Assembly: GCA_035967665.1 (NCBI GenBank)
Contig: JAYWLB010000027.1
Coordinates: forward strand, 144,594 to 208,593
Direction of reading: 5' to 3'
Source of the DNA: Arctic95D-9 sp035967665
GTDB taxonomy: Bacteria > Verrucomicrobiota > Verrucomicrobiia > Verrucomicrobiales > DEV007
DNA: 64,000 nt
Of this stretch, positions 8,490-20,300 are shown piece by piece (position 1 is the first letter of the stretch; every line of letters starts with the position of its first letter). The position numbers and the translations under genes are program-made. The notes below the pieces were generated by a model that saw only the letters and a program-made list of their open reading frames with translations, was not told the origin of the DNA and made no database searches.

Positions 8490-9962
8490 TTAGTTGTCGA
8501 AACGGAATGAGAAGAGGTCGGCATCCTTGAGTAGAAACCGAATTTTGACGGCCTTGCCTTTCAGCGAAGCGACCGAGTCTCCGCTGTTCCAGCTGACCCG
8601 GCGGGAGATTTCGTTTCCAATCTGTTCTGTTGCCTCCGCTTCGGTAAAGCCTGGAATCGGGGTGCCGCTCTCGTCGAGCAGTTCAACTTGAACCTCTCCT
8701 GCGGCAGAGGTGGAGAAGTTAATTTCAAGATGGTCTCCGGAAAAACGGACCGGTTTGGTGATCAGCTCGCCTCCTTCGTAATCGCCGCGAATCGAAGCGA
8801 AGCCGTCGAGCCTCAGTGAGTAGCGATGGAGGTGGGCGGTGGGCTGAGCGTAATCCTGATTCAGGTAAATGGACATTTCCGTGGGGCCGGTCTGAACGGT
8901 GTTTAGGGCGGGGTAGTTCGTTCGTGAGACCCAGTTCTGCGCGCCGATTCCGGGCCTGACAAAGCTACTCAGGAAGGTGCGATCGTAGTGATCACTTCCG
9001 GGTCGGGTCGTCATGAAAATCGCATCGGAGGTGTCTTTGAAGTAGCTCGGGTTCACGCCGATCTCCTTTGCCTGGGCATCGCTGAGAACCTGTCGACCCG
9101 GCATGAAACGTGCAGCGAGGGATACGTAAAGATGGGGCGCTCTGAAGTAGGGATGGGTTTGGCTGGTGTAAAGGTGCTCGATCGGCGCTTCACCTCCTTT
9201 GTGTTCATATCCCATCAGAACGGGTTTCGACCAGGTTACAAAGTCAGGGCTGTCGGTGCGGGCGATGCGGCGGATCTTGTCTTTAAAAACCCGGAAAAAA
9301 CAGACATACTTTTGTTCGGCCCCGGACCAGAAGGACACATTCTGAGAGTCAAAGTAGTAGGGGAAATCCGGTTCAATGAGAGAAGCGGGAATCACCGCTT
9401 CGTTTTGAAGGGGGGACCAGTTTTTTCCGTCGGGGGAGGTGTAGGCTTTGAGCCCGCTTTCTTTTGTGCCTCCGAGTGCTTTGTATTTGCTGGCTGGCTT
9501 CGCCTCTGGATTTGCGTCGAGAAAGGGACTGAAGTTATGGGAGACCGGAGCATGACCGGCGAGGACGATGTTGTTCACTTTTGTCCCGTTGTGTTCGATC
9601 AGGTTCAAGTCAGGCTTCGTCCAGTGGATGCCATCGTTTGATTCTGCGTAGGCCGTCACCTCGGAGTCGCTTCCATCGGGAAGGTGAACATCGTGACCCC
9701 GGTAGTAGAACTGATAGAGGTCTCCGTTTTTGATGATCGTGGCATAGGCGCTGAATTTTCCCTCCCACGGTTTGTCGAATTCGAGGGCTACGCCTTCGTC
9801 GCGCGGGGGGTGGAGCGTTTGGGTTAGGTTGCTCATCTTTTCGATGAGATACTCATCGGTGAAGAGTTCACGTCGCGTCCCGATATCGATGGGTTCAGCG
9901 ACTGAGCGGGGCGGCGCCGCCGCAAGGGCAGTTGCGAGAGAGAGGTAAAGAAAGGTTTTCAT
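8490..9962 (-). CDS. Secreted beta-propeller protein resembling glycosidases
   Basis: A 490-residue protein with a signal peptide (MKTFLYLSLATALAAAPPRS). The opening RRELFTDEYLIEKMSNLTQ, then repeated blade-like segments (YAESNDGIHWTKP, AYTSPDGKNWSPLQ), are typical of a PVC family whose members have a five-bladed propeller fold like glycoside hydrolase families 32/43 or sialidases. I cannot assign a catalytic triad with confidence, so no reaction is given. The last 110 residues form a separate beta-rich domain. It sits 2 nt from the isomerase-like gene upstream and 18 nt from the ceramidase-like gene downstream, so the three are probably one transcript. Confidence 0.65.
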   Translation of the reverse strand: MKTFLYLSLATALAAAPPRSVAEPIDIGTRRELFTDEYLIEKMSNLTQTLHPPRDEGVALEFDKPWEGKFSAYATIIKNGDLYQFYYRGHDVHLPDGSDSEVTAYAESNDGIHWTKPDLNLIEHNGTKVNNIVLAGHAPVSHNFSPFLDANPEAKPASKYKALGGTKESGLKAYTSPDGKNWSPLQNEAVIPASLIEPDFPYYFDSQNVSFWSGAEQKYVCFFRVFKDKIRRIARTDSPDFVTWSKPVLMGYEHKGGEAPIEHLYTSQTHPYFRAPHLYVSLAARFMPGRQVLSDAQAKEIGVNPSYFKDTSDAIFMTTRPGSDHYDRTFLSSFVRPGIGAQNWVSRTNYPALNTVQTGPTEMSIYLNQDYAQPTAHLHRYSLRLDGFASIRGDYEGGELITKPVRFSGDHLEINFSTSAAGEVQVELLDESGTPIPGFTEAEATEQIGNEISRRVSWNSGDSVASLKGKAVKIRFLLKDADLFSFRFDN

Positions 9963-9964
9963 GT

Positions 9965-10765
9965 TTAGGTAATTCCGAGAGCTTTATTCATTCGTTGGGC
10001 GACCCCTTTGAGTTGTTCGAGATCACCTCCGGGAACTTCAGCGGTGCACCACCCCTGATAGTTGATTTCGCTGAGGGCTTTCCTGACATCAGCCCATTTC
10101 ACGTCACCTTCAAAGAGCGCGCAGTTCCTTTCCGTCTCGTGTTTGTGATCTTTTACGTCGATTTTGATGATTCTCTGATAGCCGAGTCGGCGAATCCAGG
10201 CAGGGGCTCCTCCGTCATAGCGGTCATGATTGCCGATGTCGAAAAAGGCTCCCACAAAAGGGGATTGAAACTGATCAAGGTAGTCCGTCCATTCCTGAAT
10301 CGAAGTGGCGAATCCGTTTTTCACATTTTCACAGGCGATGCGAACGCCGACCTTTGCCGCGAGCGGGATCGCCTTTTTGAGTTGCTCCGCAGATCGCTCT
10401 CCCACATGCACGGCGTTTTCTGTTTCCCTGTTAGTGGCTTTCCCTATCACCTGCAGAATTGATGATGCCCCGACGTCGCTTGCGAACTGAATCGCATCGA
10501 GCGTGTTCCGGAGTGCTTTCCGGCGCACAGCGGGATCGAGATCAGATAGGCGGGTTCCCCAGTGGTCTGCTGAATTGATGTTGTGAACGGGAAGGTCAAC
10601 TTTGTCCCGCGCCTTCCATACGTCCTGAACAGAATATTCACCGGGTGCCGAAAGCGTGATTCCGTCAAAACCCGAGTCTCTGGCGGCTATGAGCAGGTCC
10701 TCAACGGTCGGATTCTTAACCGTTTTGACCATGTTCCATTTCACTGCTTTGAGTAGATGATTCAT
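9965..10765 (-). CDS. Sugar phosphate isomerase/epimerase-like TIM barrel
   Basis: A 266-residue protein without signal peptide or membrane segment. It has the layout of the xylose isomerase-like TIM-barrel (AP endonuclease 2) superfamily: SGFDGITLSAPGEYS near residue 33, ACENVKNGF with a metal-ligand glutamate in mid-protein, GAFFDIGNHDRY with Asp/His, IIKIDVKDHKHE and a final TAEVPGGD glutamate. Relatives isomerise or epimerise sugars or polyols such as hydroxypyruvate, inosose or tagatose. The substrate here is unknown. A second, only distantly similar copy lies at 11131. Confidence 0.82.
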   Translation of the reverse strand: MNHLLKAVKWNMVKTVKNPTVEDLLIAARDSGFDGITLSAPGEYSVQDVWKARDKVDLPVHNINSADHWGTRLSDLDPAVRRKALRNTLDAIQFASDVGASSILQVIGKATNRETENAVHVGERSAEQLKKAIPLAAKVGVRIACENVKNGFATSIQEWTDYLDQFQSPFVGAFFDIGNHDRYDGGAPAWIRRLGYQRIIKIDVKDHKHETERNCALFEGDVKWADVRKALSEINYQGWCTAEVPGGDLEQLKGVAQRMNKALGIT

Positions 10766-11130
10766 GAGGCCATCGATTCAAGCAGGTCACGGCTAATGGG
10801 GCTATGACGTCATCGCGAGAAAAGGAACCGCTGATGGGCGCTGATGAGCGCTAATCAGGGCTTCTGCGCATGAAGGTAGCTTTCCCGCTCCGCGAGTGGT
10901 GGCGGAGAGATACCGAATCAGGCGGAAAAGTAAGCGTAAAACGGGAGCTAAGGTGGGGCGAATCGTCCCGATGAGCCGCGAGGTTCGATACAATGAAATC
11001 CCTCCCCGCCGTTTCGCTGCGAAGCTTGTCGACGGTTCGTGCGTTCTATAGGACCGCGCGGATCGGCAGGGACGCCTCTCCCTACCCAATGAGATCTCAC
11101 GGTAGTCGAAGCGATTTTGGATTACGCAGG
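10766..11130. other. 365-bp non-coding spacer with a short GCTGAT repeat
   Basis: I find no convincing gene here. At 10830-10859 there are three 10-bp units (GCTGATGGGC, GCTGATGAGC, GCTAATCAGG). The rest includes a stretch at about 11060-11090 reading like a degraded repeat (CAGGGACGCCTCTCCCTACC). A 114-residue minus-strand frame covers the area but lacks protein-like composition and runs through these repeats. The spacer separates two isomerase-like genes that would otherwise be a continuous minus-strand run, and may hold the promoter of the downstream three genes. Confidence 0.5.
10830..10859. repeat. Three 10-bp GCTGAT-type tandem units
   Basis: Three consecutive decamers share GCT(G/A)AT followed by GGGC, GAGC or CAGG. 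The run is short and degenerate and lies in the spacer between two isomerase-like genes. It looks like an intergenic repeat rather than coding sequence; no function is implied. Confidence 0.45.
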
Positions 11131-11949
11131 TCAAGCCCTCGCCCACTCCTCGCGAAGATAAGCGGCTGACTTGGGGAGCACTCCAGAGGCTTCACCGGAG
11201 AGGGTGCGGCATTCGACTTCAACGAGTCCGGTGTAGTTCATCGCTTTCAAGGCTTTGAAACCGGGTTTGAAATCAAGAGTTCCGGGCCCCGGTTCGACGC
11301 GGTTGTGCTCGGCGGTATGGATATGTCGAATCGCCGCCCCGGCACGGATCAGTGAGGCGGGAATGTCGGCTTCCTCCTTCTGCATGTGAAAGAAATCGGG
11401 AGTCAATCCGATCGCGGGATGATTCACTTTTTCGCAAATTTCCGCGGCATGGATCACGGTGTTGAGGTAGTCGCTCTCGGACTGGTTGACCGGTTCGATG
11501 AGAAGCTGGAGGCCGCGCTTTTCAGCTTCGTCTCCAAGCGCGGGAAGCTGATCGATCAGCAATTGATCCTGCTCTTCAATCGCATCAGCCGGGAAGCGCG
11601 CCACGCCGTCCTGTTTCAGGATCGGGGGCATGTTGACGCTTCTGGCTCCGAGCGCGGCGGTGAAATCAAACAACTCTACCAAACTGCGAAAACAAAGAGC
11701 GCGGGATTGAGGATCGGGGCTGCAAAGGGAGCCCTCGAATCCGAGTGAAACCGTTTTAACAGGGAGCGCGAGACGGCTCTTCAATGCGAGCGTCTCTTCT
11801 CCGAATTCTTTGCGAAATCTACCCGGGAAGGCGATCCCGTCGAATCCGCAACGGGCCGCCAGTTCAACCCGTTGCGCCACGGAATCACCGGGGACGACTT
11901 CGAGGCGAATCGTGAGCCGACCGTCGAGGGAATCTACGGAAACACTCAC
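11131..11949 (-). CDS. Sugar phosphate isomerase/epimerase-like TIM barrel (second copy)
   Basis: A 272-residue protein. The frame is open further upstream to 12057, but that part lies inside the preceding gene in another frame; the GTG at 11949 overlaps the upstream stop as GTGA, a classic coupling, and starts just before the first barrel strand (LTIRLEVVPGD). Superfamily landmarks are CGFDGIAFPG, LIEPVNQSESDYLN with a metal-ligand Glu, IGLTPDFFHM with Asp/His, IRHIHTAEHN and GLVEVECR. It probably acts on the same sugar pathway as the oxidoreductase encoded just upstream. The substrate is unknown. Confidence 0.83.
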   Translation of the reverse strand: MSVSVDSLDGRLTIRLEVVPGDSVAQRVELAARCGFDGIAFPGRFRKEFGEETLALKSRLALPVKTVSLGFEGSLCSPDPQSRALCFRSLVELFDFTAALGARSVNMPPILKQDGVARFPADAIEEQDQLLIDQLPALGDEAEKRGLQLLIEPVNQSESDYLNTVIHAAEICEKVNHPAIGLTPDFFHMQKEEADIPASLIRAGAAIRHIHTAEHNRVEPGPGTLDFKPGFKALKAMNYTGLVEVECRTLSGEASGVLPKSAAYLREEWARA

Positions 11950-14078
11950 TCCGCTGCGTCCAGTTCGGCTTGTGTCCACGGAGCAACACGGTCTGCGTGA
12001 GACTTCTTGTAGTCGGCGATGTCCTCTGCTGAGACCGCGTCGCCTTTGTTGCCCCATGCGTTGCGCACGTAGGTCATGATATTGGCGAGTTGATCGTCGG
12101 GAAGAAATCCGTGCGGAGGCATCACCGGGGGAACGTCAGTGACCGGCTTTCCGTTCACGGTGATTGGACCCATGAGACCGTGAACGCCTACAGCAATGAT
12201 TCGCTTTTTATCTCCGAGGACCCAGTCGCTTTTGACGAGGCCGGGGGCGAGGTTTTCGAGGCCTTTGCCGTGAGGCTGATGGCAGGCGCCGCAGATCGTT
12301 GCGTAGTGCTTAAGGCCATCGCGATACTGTTTCTGGAGCGCTTTGTCTTTCGACACCCAGGCGGGCTCTTTGTCCTCGAAACTGATCACTGAACGCGAGG
12401 GATAGCCTTTTGTGGAGAGTGTTTCGGCATAGCGGGCCAGCAGTGGCTGCTTATGCGTCGCGATATCGGCTGCAGTGGCTTTGAAGCTCTCAGGGAAAAG
12501 ATCCGCCGCTCCTGCTGCGGTTCCGGAAAGTCTGAGTGCGGTCATGGCGACGAACCAGTCCGAATCGGTGGCGTTCTTTGTTACGACCGATTCCTCCAGT
12601 TTGCCGATGCCTTCGAGCGCCCACATCGCATGAGCCCGGGCAAAGGATGATGCGTCCTTGTCAGTGGCGAGAGCGGCGATGTCTTTGGCAAGGTCTTCGC
12701 GGTTTCCTTCGACAATTTTCTTTTGTGAATTAAGGCGCCACCAAAGGTAAGGGTGGGCCAGTCCCGCGATGAGATCGTCAGGAGCCGCGACGGGTTTGTG
12801 GTCGTCGGGAACGACGCGATAGATCCGGCCGAGGCCGATGGGAAGGTCGAGCTCGCGTTCTTCGGACTGGTTGCGAAGGTAGGAGGTGAGGAATTTCTTA
12901 TGCTGAATGACACCGCGATGGAAATCGACGATGTAAAGAGCGCCGTCCGGTCCGAAGCTCGCGTTGACGGGGCGGAAGCGTCCATCTGTACTTGCGAGGA
13001 ATTCGCGTTTCTCCCATTCCTTGTCAGGGTAAGTGACGTGTTTGTAGCCGGTGGTTTCGGGGAAAGGTTTGTTCGGCTTGAATGCTCCCACTGTGTTCGT
13101 GCCTGGAGACATTCCGAAAATAGCTCCCTCCCACTCCTCACCAAAGGCTCCGTTGCTGTGAACCGCGAGGCCGCTGATCGAAGTTACCGCTTTAGGCACG
13201 CCGCGCTCGTCGAGCATACCCTCCTGATAGGCGCGGTTCAGAGCTGTCGTCGGGTGGATTGGAAAAACGTCTCTGGTCGGAGCCGGCATATTTTTGCCAT
13301 TGAGTGGCCACTGCTTGTCGTAGATCTCCCAGTCGATTGAAAACCAGGTGCTGTTGTGATTGTGATAGATGCGTCCATAGGCATCTGTCGCCATGCCCCA
13401 TTGCCCTCTGCCCTCGGCGGGGGAGGTGATCACGCTCTGGTTGGACCATTTGACCCGTCGTTTCGTTTTGGAGTTATACATCCAGTTGTCGATCGCGTAG
13501 TGAAGGCTGTTTTCGGCGTGTTCAATGTTCTCCTTTGCTTCAACCGCGAATTCCATGAGATCGGTCTTTTTGTCGCAGACGAGATCACCATCGGTGTCTT
13601 CGCAGAACCACATTTTCCCCGATTCGATGATGAGCACGCCGCCCTCGACGATGCTGAGGGTCCGCGGGTTGATCATGTCCTCGACAAAGGGGGTGGATTT
13701 GTCCATTTGCCCGTCACCGTCGGTGTCTTCAAGAACGACGACCCTGCTGATTCGCTGGTTTTCCCCGTTACCATCAAGGTCGATCATGTAGGTGTTGAAT
13801 TCGCAGACCCAGAGGCGGCCTTCGGAGTCCCACTCGGCAAAAACGGGATCCTTAATGAGCGGTTCAGCGGCAACGAGTTCGATCTTGAATCCGTCAGCAA
13901 TCTTGAACGTTTTCAGCGACTCCGCGGGGGAGAGAACCGGAACGGGATCCGGTGACCATTTCTTCCAGTTCTCAGAGCTCAAGAGATCCGGGTTCTTCTC
14001 CTTCAAATCGCCATTCTGGGCGAACAGCGGGAGGCTGATTGAAGTGATTAGGGCGATTAAGGTAAGGTATTTGTTCAT
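11946..14078 (-). CDS. PVC-type membrane-bound dehydrogenase with CxxCH haem domain
   Basis: A 710-residue exported protein (signal MNKYLTLIALITSISLPLFA). The ATG at 14078 is taken; the ATG at 14090 adds four residues, and the longer open frame to 14243 would bury the signal. An amino-terminal propeller dehydrogenase domain of the Pirellula/Verrucomicrobium type is shown by FKIELVAAEPLIKDPVF, VVLEDTDGDGQMD and GPDGALYIVDFHRG; a helical repeat-like middle follows, then a cytochrome c domain with CGACH near residue 596 and a likely methionine ligand in PPVMPPHG near residue 653. Relatives are thought to oxidise sugars or alcohols and pass electrons to haem. It is the first gene of the minus-strand carbohydrate-type run and overlaps the next by 4 nt. 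Confidence 0.87.
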   Translation of the reverse strand: MNKYLTLIALITSISLPLFAQNGDLKEKNPDLLSSENWKKWSPDPVPVLSPAESLKTFKIADGFKIELVAAEPLIKDPVFAEWDSEGRLWVCEFNTYMIDLDGNGENQRISRVVVLEDTDGDGQMDKSTPFVEDMINPRTLSIVEGGVLIIESGKMWFCEDTDGDLVCDKKTDLMEFAVEAKENIEHAENSLHYAIDNWMYNSKTKRRVKWSNQSVITSPAEGRGQWGMATDAYGRIYHNHNSTWFSIDWEIYDKQWPLNGKNMPAPTRDVFPIHPTTALNRAYQEGMLDERGVPKAVTSISGLAVHSNGAFGEEWEGAIFGMSPGTNTVGAFKPNKPFPETTGYKHVTYPDKEWEKREFLASTDGRFRPVNASFGPDGALYIVDFHRGVIQHKKFLTSYLRNQSEERELDLPIGLGRIYRVVPDDHKPVAAPDDLIAGLAHPYLWWRLNSQKKIVEGNREDLAKDIAALATDKDASSFARAHAMWALEGIGKLEESVVTKNATDSDWFVAMTALRLSGTAAGAADLFPESFKATAADIATHKQPLLARYAETLSTKGYPSRSVISFEDKEPAWVSKDKALQKQYRDGLKHYATICGACHQPHGKGLENLAPGLVKSDWVLGDKKRIIAVGVHGLMGPITVNGKPVTDVPPVMPPHGFLPDDQLANIMTYVRNAWGNKGDAVSAEDIADYKKSHADRVAPWTQAELDAAE

Positions 14079-14324
14079 TCCAGATTTCATCTTGAAGCCG
14101 CAGGAGCGATCCCCTCCAGAAGAGGGAGAGGCGGGGAATATCGTGATATTCCAAGGCAACGCAACCTCGCAGACGGGTATAAAGCGGCCAGTGGCGAGAA
14201 TACGTCTCTGTATTGTTGAAAGTTTCTTCGGCGTTCCTTGCAAATTCTTTACAACTTCAGGCTTACTGATTCGTCCACCCCTGCGTTATGGTAGGTGTAA
14301 TCAGTCACTTACCCCCGCAAACTC

Positions 14325-17300
14325 ATGAAATCGCGTCGTCCACTTATTTTCTATTTGTTAACCGTAGTCTCATTCACTGCTCTTATGCCCTCCTATTCAG
14401 ACGAAACCATCGGATTTATTGAAACCTTCGCTTTAGCCGAAGATCGTGCTGCGGCCATTGAGGAGTTGGTTCCCGGGACTGAGGACTATTACTATTTTAA
14501 GGCGCTCCTCGCTCAGCAGGAAGGGAAACGTGCCGAGGTCGCAGCCCTGCTTGAGCCATGGATCAAGCGTCATGGGCGAACCGCGCGCGTCATTGAGATC
14601 GAACATCGCGAAGCGCTTCTCCAGTATGCTGACAATCCCCAGCTGACTCTCGCGTACTTAAAAAAGCAGCTGGGGCTTACTTTTAATCATCAGCAGGAGC
14701 GGCTCGATGCGAAGCCTGATTTTCCGACGAAGCTCGACCCTGCCTCATTTACCTGGGAATCGTTTCGCGATGAGGCGATGCGACGTAATGATCTGAGCCA
14801 AATCACGGATTCCGGCCTCGATCGTTTGATTCGTGAGGAGACACCTCTCAATCCGGCGCAGCGGAGGGAATTGCTCGGAAGGATTCAATATGCCGACGCA
14901 GAGCGGCTCGTCGGTGTGATTGCCGCTGATTTGCGAACCAAAGAATCACGTGGCTTCGGCGAGTTTACGGTCCACCGCAATCTAACACTGAGCCAATTGG
15001 TTGAGCTTGCCGGGCTTATTCCCGAGCTGAAAGAACAGCCGGCTTACGTTGCGATCCGTCTCTCAAAAATTCAACCCGGAGAAGATGAGTCGCTTTCCGA
15101 CCCGGTGGCGCGTCTCGCTCATTTAGATCGCGTCTGGGAGTATGTGACGACGCTTTCGCCTTCTTTTGCGGATGTCAGGGCTGCGGTTTTGTACGAACGT
15201 TTGGAGCTGGCTCGTTCGCAGGGGAACTATCCGCGTGAGGAGTTTCTTCTCTACCTCTCGTTGCCACGTCCGATGTCCTATATGCGACAGGAGTATCTCC
15301 GCAGTCAGCAGCAGCGGGGAGTCAGTATTCAGAACCGGCCCGACCTTTTGAACCCCGTCGGTCTCGCCATGCAGGGCAATGATGAGGCGCTCGTTCGCGA
15401 CTACCTTGAGCACTTCTTCGTCGAGGAAGCCCAATACAGTGCATTTTCGAATTTTGTGAAAGAGGATTACCTCAAGCGGGTCTTTGCTGAAACCAAATTG
15501 CTCAATGGTGTCGGTGATGCCGAAAAGTGGTTTTCGATGCTGAGCCCCGGCCAGGTTCAGGCGCTTAAGGATCGAATTGAGATCGCGTTTTCTCCAGAAA
15601 ACCTGCAGGAGCACCCTGTTGCAGATGCGGTTGATCTCACCGCTCGAATCAAAAATGTTAAGGAGCTTCTCGTGAAAGTTTATGAGATCAATGCTCTGAA
15701 TTTTTATCTCAACGAGAAACGCGAGATCAATACCGATCTCAACCTTGACGGGCTCGTCGCCAATGAAGAGCAGCGTTTTGTTTATGAGCAAAGTTCGATG
15801 CAACGGCATCTTGAGAGCTTTTCCTTCGACTCGATGAAAGGACGTTGCGGCGTCTGGGTTGTTGAGTTGATCGGTAACGGAATCAGTTCCCGTGCTTTGG
15901 TCAGGAAAGGGAAACTTCAGTTTCTTTCACGGACGACCGTCGGAGGCGAATTGATCACCGTGCTCGACGAGTCGAATGAGCCGGTCGGCAACGCTGCGGT
16001 CTGGTTTGGCGGGAAGCGCTACACTGCTCTCGAAAATGGTGATGTCCTCCTTCCATTTTCCACTCAGGGGCAGGCTCCGGTGGTTCTGGAGGCGAATGGT
16101 CAGGCTTCCTTCGCGACGGTCGACCTTCCTCAGGAGCAGTATGAGTTTGATGCCGGTTTTTTTCTCGAAATGGAAACCCTTCTGCCCGGTCTGAAGAGCG
16201 AAGTCATCGTCCGGCCGTCGCTGACGCTGAATGGTGAGCCCGTTTCCCTCGCGGCGGTGGAGAACGTCAGTATCACGGTGACGACGACGGATCTCGATGG
16301 CGTCAGTTCGGTGAGCGAAAATTCGGATTTCCCGATTCTGAATGACAGGGAGGCGGTTCATACCTTCCGAGTTCCCAACCGCTTGCAGAATGTCAGCGTC
16401 ACCCTGAGCGGGGAGATTCCGCCGGTGAGTCGTGGCGGCGATCCAATCGAGGTGAGTGCCACGCGGCATTTTCCCGTGGCGGGCGTTGAGCAGCAGGGAC
16501 AGATTTTTGACACGCATCTTACTAAGATTAACGGTGAGTATGTTATTGAAGTGTTAGGGCTTGCGGGGGAGGTGATCAAAGATCAGGCCGTCAACGTAAA
16601 GCTCGTTCATGAGGATGCAGGGTTGACTCGCCATTTCAGTTTGAAAAGCGATGCCTCGGGCCGTGTCGGGCTCGGCAACCTCGATGAAATTGAGTCCATC
16701 GCGGTTCAAGGGGCGGGCATGATGCCGCGGGTGTGGCCGATTGAGGTCGGGCGTGATGCCGTGCCTTCAGCGATTCATGCCAAAGCTGGTGATTCTGTTT
16801 TGATTCCAGTATCGCTGAAAGATGCACCCTTGAATCGCAGCGAGTTCGCCGTTTTTGAGATTCGAAACGATCAGGTCGTTCGGGACGCCTTCGGCCTCGC
16901 CAAAGCGGTTGGCGGTGGGATCGAGTTGAGTGGTCTTGAGCCCGGTGATTACCGCGCGATTTTGAAGCGAGAGGGAATCACTGTTCAGATTCGGGTAACG
17001 GATTCAAACGGCAGTGTTGCGGGATACGAATTGTCCGATCACCGTCATCTTCAGGTCCGGAATCCCAAACCGCTCATGATCGAATCGGTTGAGAAGGAGG
17101 GGGGAAAGGTTGTCATTTCTATCGCGAACGCCGGTAAGGACGCGCGGGTTCATCTCGTTGCAACGCGATACGTGCCTGTGTTTGATGCCTTCGGGAGTTT
17201 GGATTTCGGCTACAATTCCTCGCCGTTTGAGATCATTCGGGGCTCGAATGAATCCCAGTATGTCTCCGGTCGTGATATCGGTGAAGAGTATCGCTACATT

Positions 17301-20300
17301 CTCGAGCGTCGGGGCGAGAAGCGCTTCCCCGGAAATATGCTGACCCGTCCCGGATTGATTTTAAATCCCTGGGAGTTGAATGAAACCAGCACGGAAACGG
17401 ATGAGGCGAAAAAGGGTGAAGCCTACACCCGCAGTCGGGACATGAAGCAGGCCGGTAAGAAAAAGGACTCTGCGGGTGCCCGCCTTTCTGCGGGGATGGG
17501 CGATGACGGAATGATCCGGCAATCGAATGAGCCTTCGCTTCAGTTTCTCGCGAACCAGCCGCTTGTGCTCACCAATCTCACGGTGGGTGAGGATGGAAAG
17601 GTAACCGTTGATGTGGCCGACCTGAAAGACAGGCAGCATCTCCACGTCGTTGCGGTGAACCCTTTCAATACATCGAGTCGGGATCTCGCGCTCTCCGAGC
17701 CGGAGGGTGGAGTCAAAAAGCGCGACATCCGCTTGCAGAAAATTCTGAACCCTGAAAAGGATTACACCCAGAGACGAAACGTTACCCTGCTGCAAACAGG
17801 TGACACCCTCGCGATTGACGATCTTCGTTCCTCCGAGCTGGAGACATACGACACCGTAGCCGGCGTCTACAGCACTTTGCTGGGAATAGCGCCGAATGAC
17901 TGGTTCACGGAGTTCGGGTTTGTAACAGGATGGCCGAAGCTGGAGGAATCGAAAAAGCGGGAGCTCTACTCAAAGTATGCCTCACACGAGCTGAACTTTT
18001 TCCTCTCGAAGAAAGATCCTGATTTTTTCAAAGCGGCGGTTCAGCCCTACTTGCGGAATAAGAAGGACAAGACCTTCATGGACCATTACCTCGTTGAGGC
18101 CAATCTGGAGTCCTATCTCGCCCCGTGGAAATTCGGTCGCCTCAACATTGTGGAGCGAATCCTCCTTGCCCGCCGCATCGGGGGCGATGAAATCTCACGG
18201 ACTGCGAAGCACGTGAAGAGTCTTCATGAGTTGATTCCACCGAATCCGGGGCAGGAGGCCTTCGTGTTTCGTCAGGCTCTGAGAGGGAGACGCTCGAGTG
18301 GACTCGGTTTGGAACCCGGCCGGGCCGACAGCGATTCCTTCGCCGATGTAGGCGATAGCTTTGGGTTTGCCGGTGGAGGTGGAGCGATGCCGGCTCCGGT
18401 AACCGCTGCGATGCAGCCTCCCGCTAAGCCCCAAATGCTCGGTGCCGTCGTCGCGGAAGCCGAAGTGTCGATGGATCCATTCGCGGCACCGATCGAAGGT
18501 AATCGGGCCATGGCGAAGAGTTCTCCGATGGCGCGTGGCGCAGTGGCGATGGACGCACTTCGCGAAGAAGCCGTTTCGGAAGCTCTCTACCGTCGTCTCG
18601 AATCGACGAAGGAATGGGCTGAAAACAACTACTATCATTTACCCATCGAGCAGCAGCTGGCTGACCTCGTGACCGTGAGCGGATTCTGGAAAGACTTTGC
18701 GAACTGGGATGGCAAAGGAGGCTTTTACTCCCGCGAATTTCCCGCCGCGACGGGGAGCTTCACCGAGATGATGCTGGCCCTCAGCGTGCTCGACCTACCT
18801 TTCAGTGCGGAGGAACACGACTTCACGGTTGAAGAGAATGCACTCAGGCTCACCGCAAAATCACCATTGGTTATCTTTCACGAGGAAGTGAAGGAAGCGG
18901 CACGCGCAGAGGAGGGCACTCCGATTCTCGTGAGCCAGAATTACTTCCGCTCGGATGACAGGCATCAGTATGTTGACGGCCAGCAAGTCGATAAGTTTGT
19001 CACGGATGAGTTCCTTCGCGGCGTCGTATACGGAAGCCAGATCGTCGTGACGAATCCGACTTCTTCAACGCACCGGCTCGACCTTCTCGTTCAGATCCCC
19101 GAGGGCGCAGTTCCTGTTTCGGGGAGCGACTACACCAAGTCGGAGTCCGTTCAGCTGAACTCGTTCTCGACTCAGAGGATTGAGGTGGCCTTCTACTTTC
19201 CGAAGACTTCGGGGGAGGCGGCCTTCCCGGTCTATCCAGTTCGCGTTTCGAAGAATGAAGAAGTCATCGCGGCAGGTGAGGCGATCGAGTTTCGCGTCGT
19301 CGACCAACTGAGCAAGGTAGACGAAGCCTCCTGGGAGTATCTCTCACAGTATGGAACGCCGAAGCAGGTTCTCGACTATCTGGAAAACAACAACCTCGAG
19401 CGCATTGATCTCGGGAAGATCGCCTGGCGGGTTCGTGAAGACGTTGGTTTCGCCAAAGTGGCCGTCAAAGTCATCGGCGAACATCACGCCTACAACGACA
19501 CTCTCTGGAGCTACGGGATCCATCACAATCTGCCCGTGGTTACAGGAGAGTATCTCAAGCACAGTGAAGGTTTCCTCAGTCAGAGTGGATTGTGGATTGA
19601 GAGCGAGTTGATCTCAGTGGAGCCGGTCGAGCGTCACTGGTATCAGCATCTCGAATACTCGCCGCTCGTGAACGCACGGCGTCATCAGCTCGGCCGCGAG
19701 CGCAAGGTTCTCAATGATCGATTCCGCGAGCAGTATGGCGAATTTCTTCAAGTGGCGAGTTACAAAACGAAACTCACGGACGAAGACGCCCTTGCCGTAT
19801 CAGCTTATCTCTTCCTTCAGGATCGCATCGGGGAAGGACTCACCTGGTTGAAGAAGGTGAACCCTGACAATCTCACGACGACACTACAGTTTAATTACCT
19901 CAAAGCCTACGCGGCGATGTATGAGAACGAAGTCGGAACAGCCAAAGCAATCGCGGCAAACTACCTCGACTATCCGGTGGAGCGCTGGCGTTCAAAGTTC
20001 GCGGAAATTGATTCTCAGGTGAAGGAAATCGAAGGAGCGGCGAAGGTCGATGGCAAAGGTGATACCCGCGAAGAGCAGATCGAGAAACTCTCTGCATCTG
20101 ACTCGATGATCAACCTCACTGCGAACGGCCGGGAAGCTAAACTTGTTTATCGTGCCGTCGACGAGGTCGTTGTGAATTACTACGAAATGGATCTGGAGTT
20201 TCTCTTTTCGAGCAAGCCGTTTGTCTCGGGCGGGAGCAGTCAGTTCAGCGTCATTAAGCCCAACGCGAGCGAGCGGAGAGCGCTGCCGAAAGACGGCGAC

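Noticed and set aside
11950..12057. Amino-terminal extension of the second isomerase-like gene
   Set aside because: Its 36 residues are an out-of-frame reading of the end of the dehydrogenase gene; the GTGA overlap gives a normal start.
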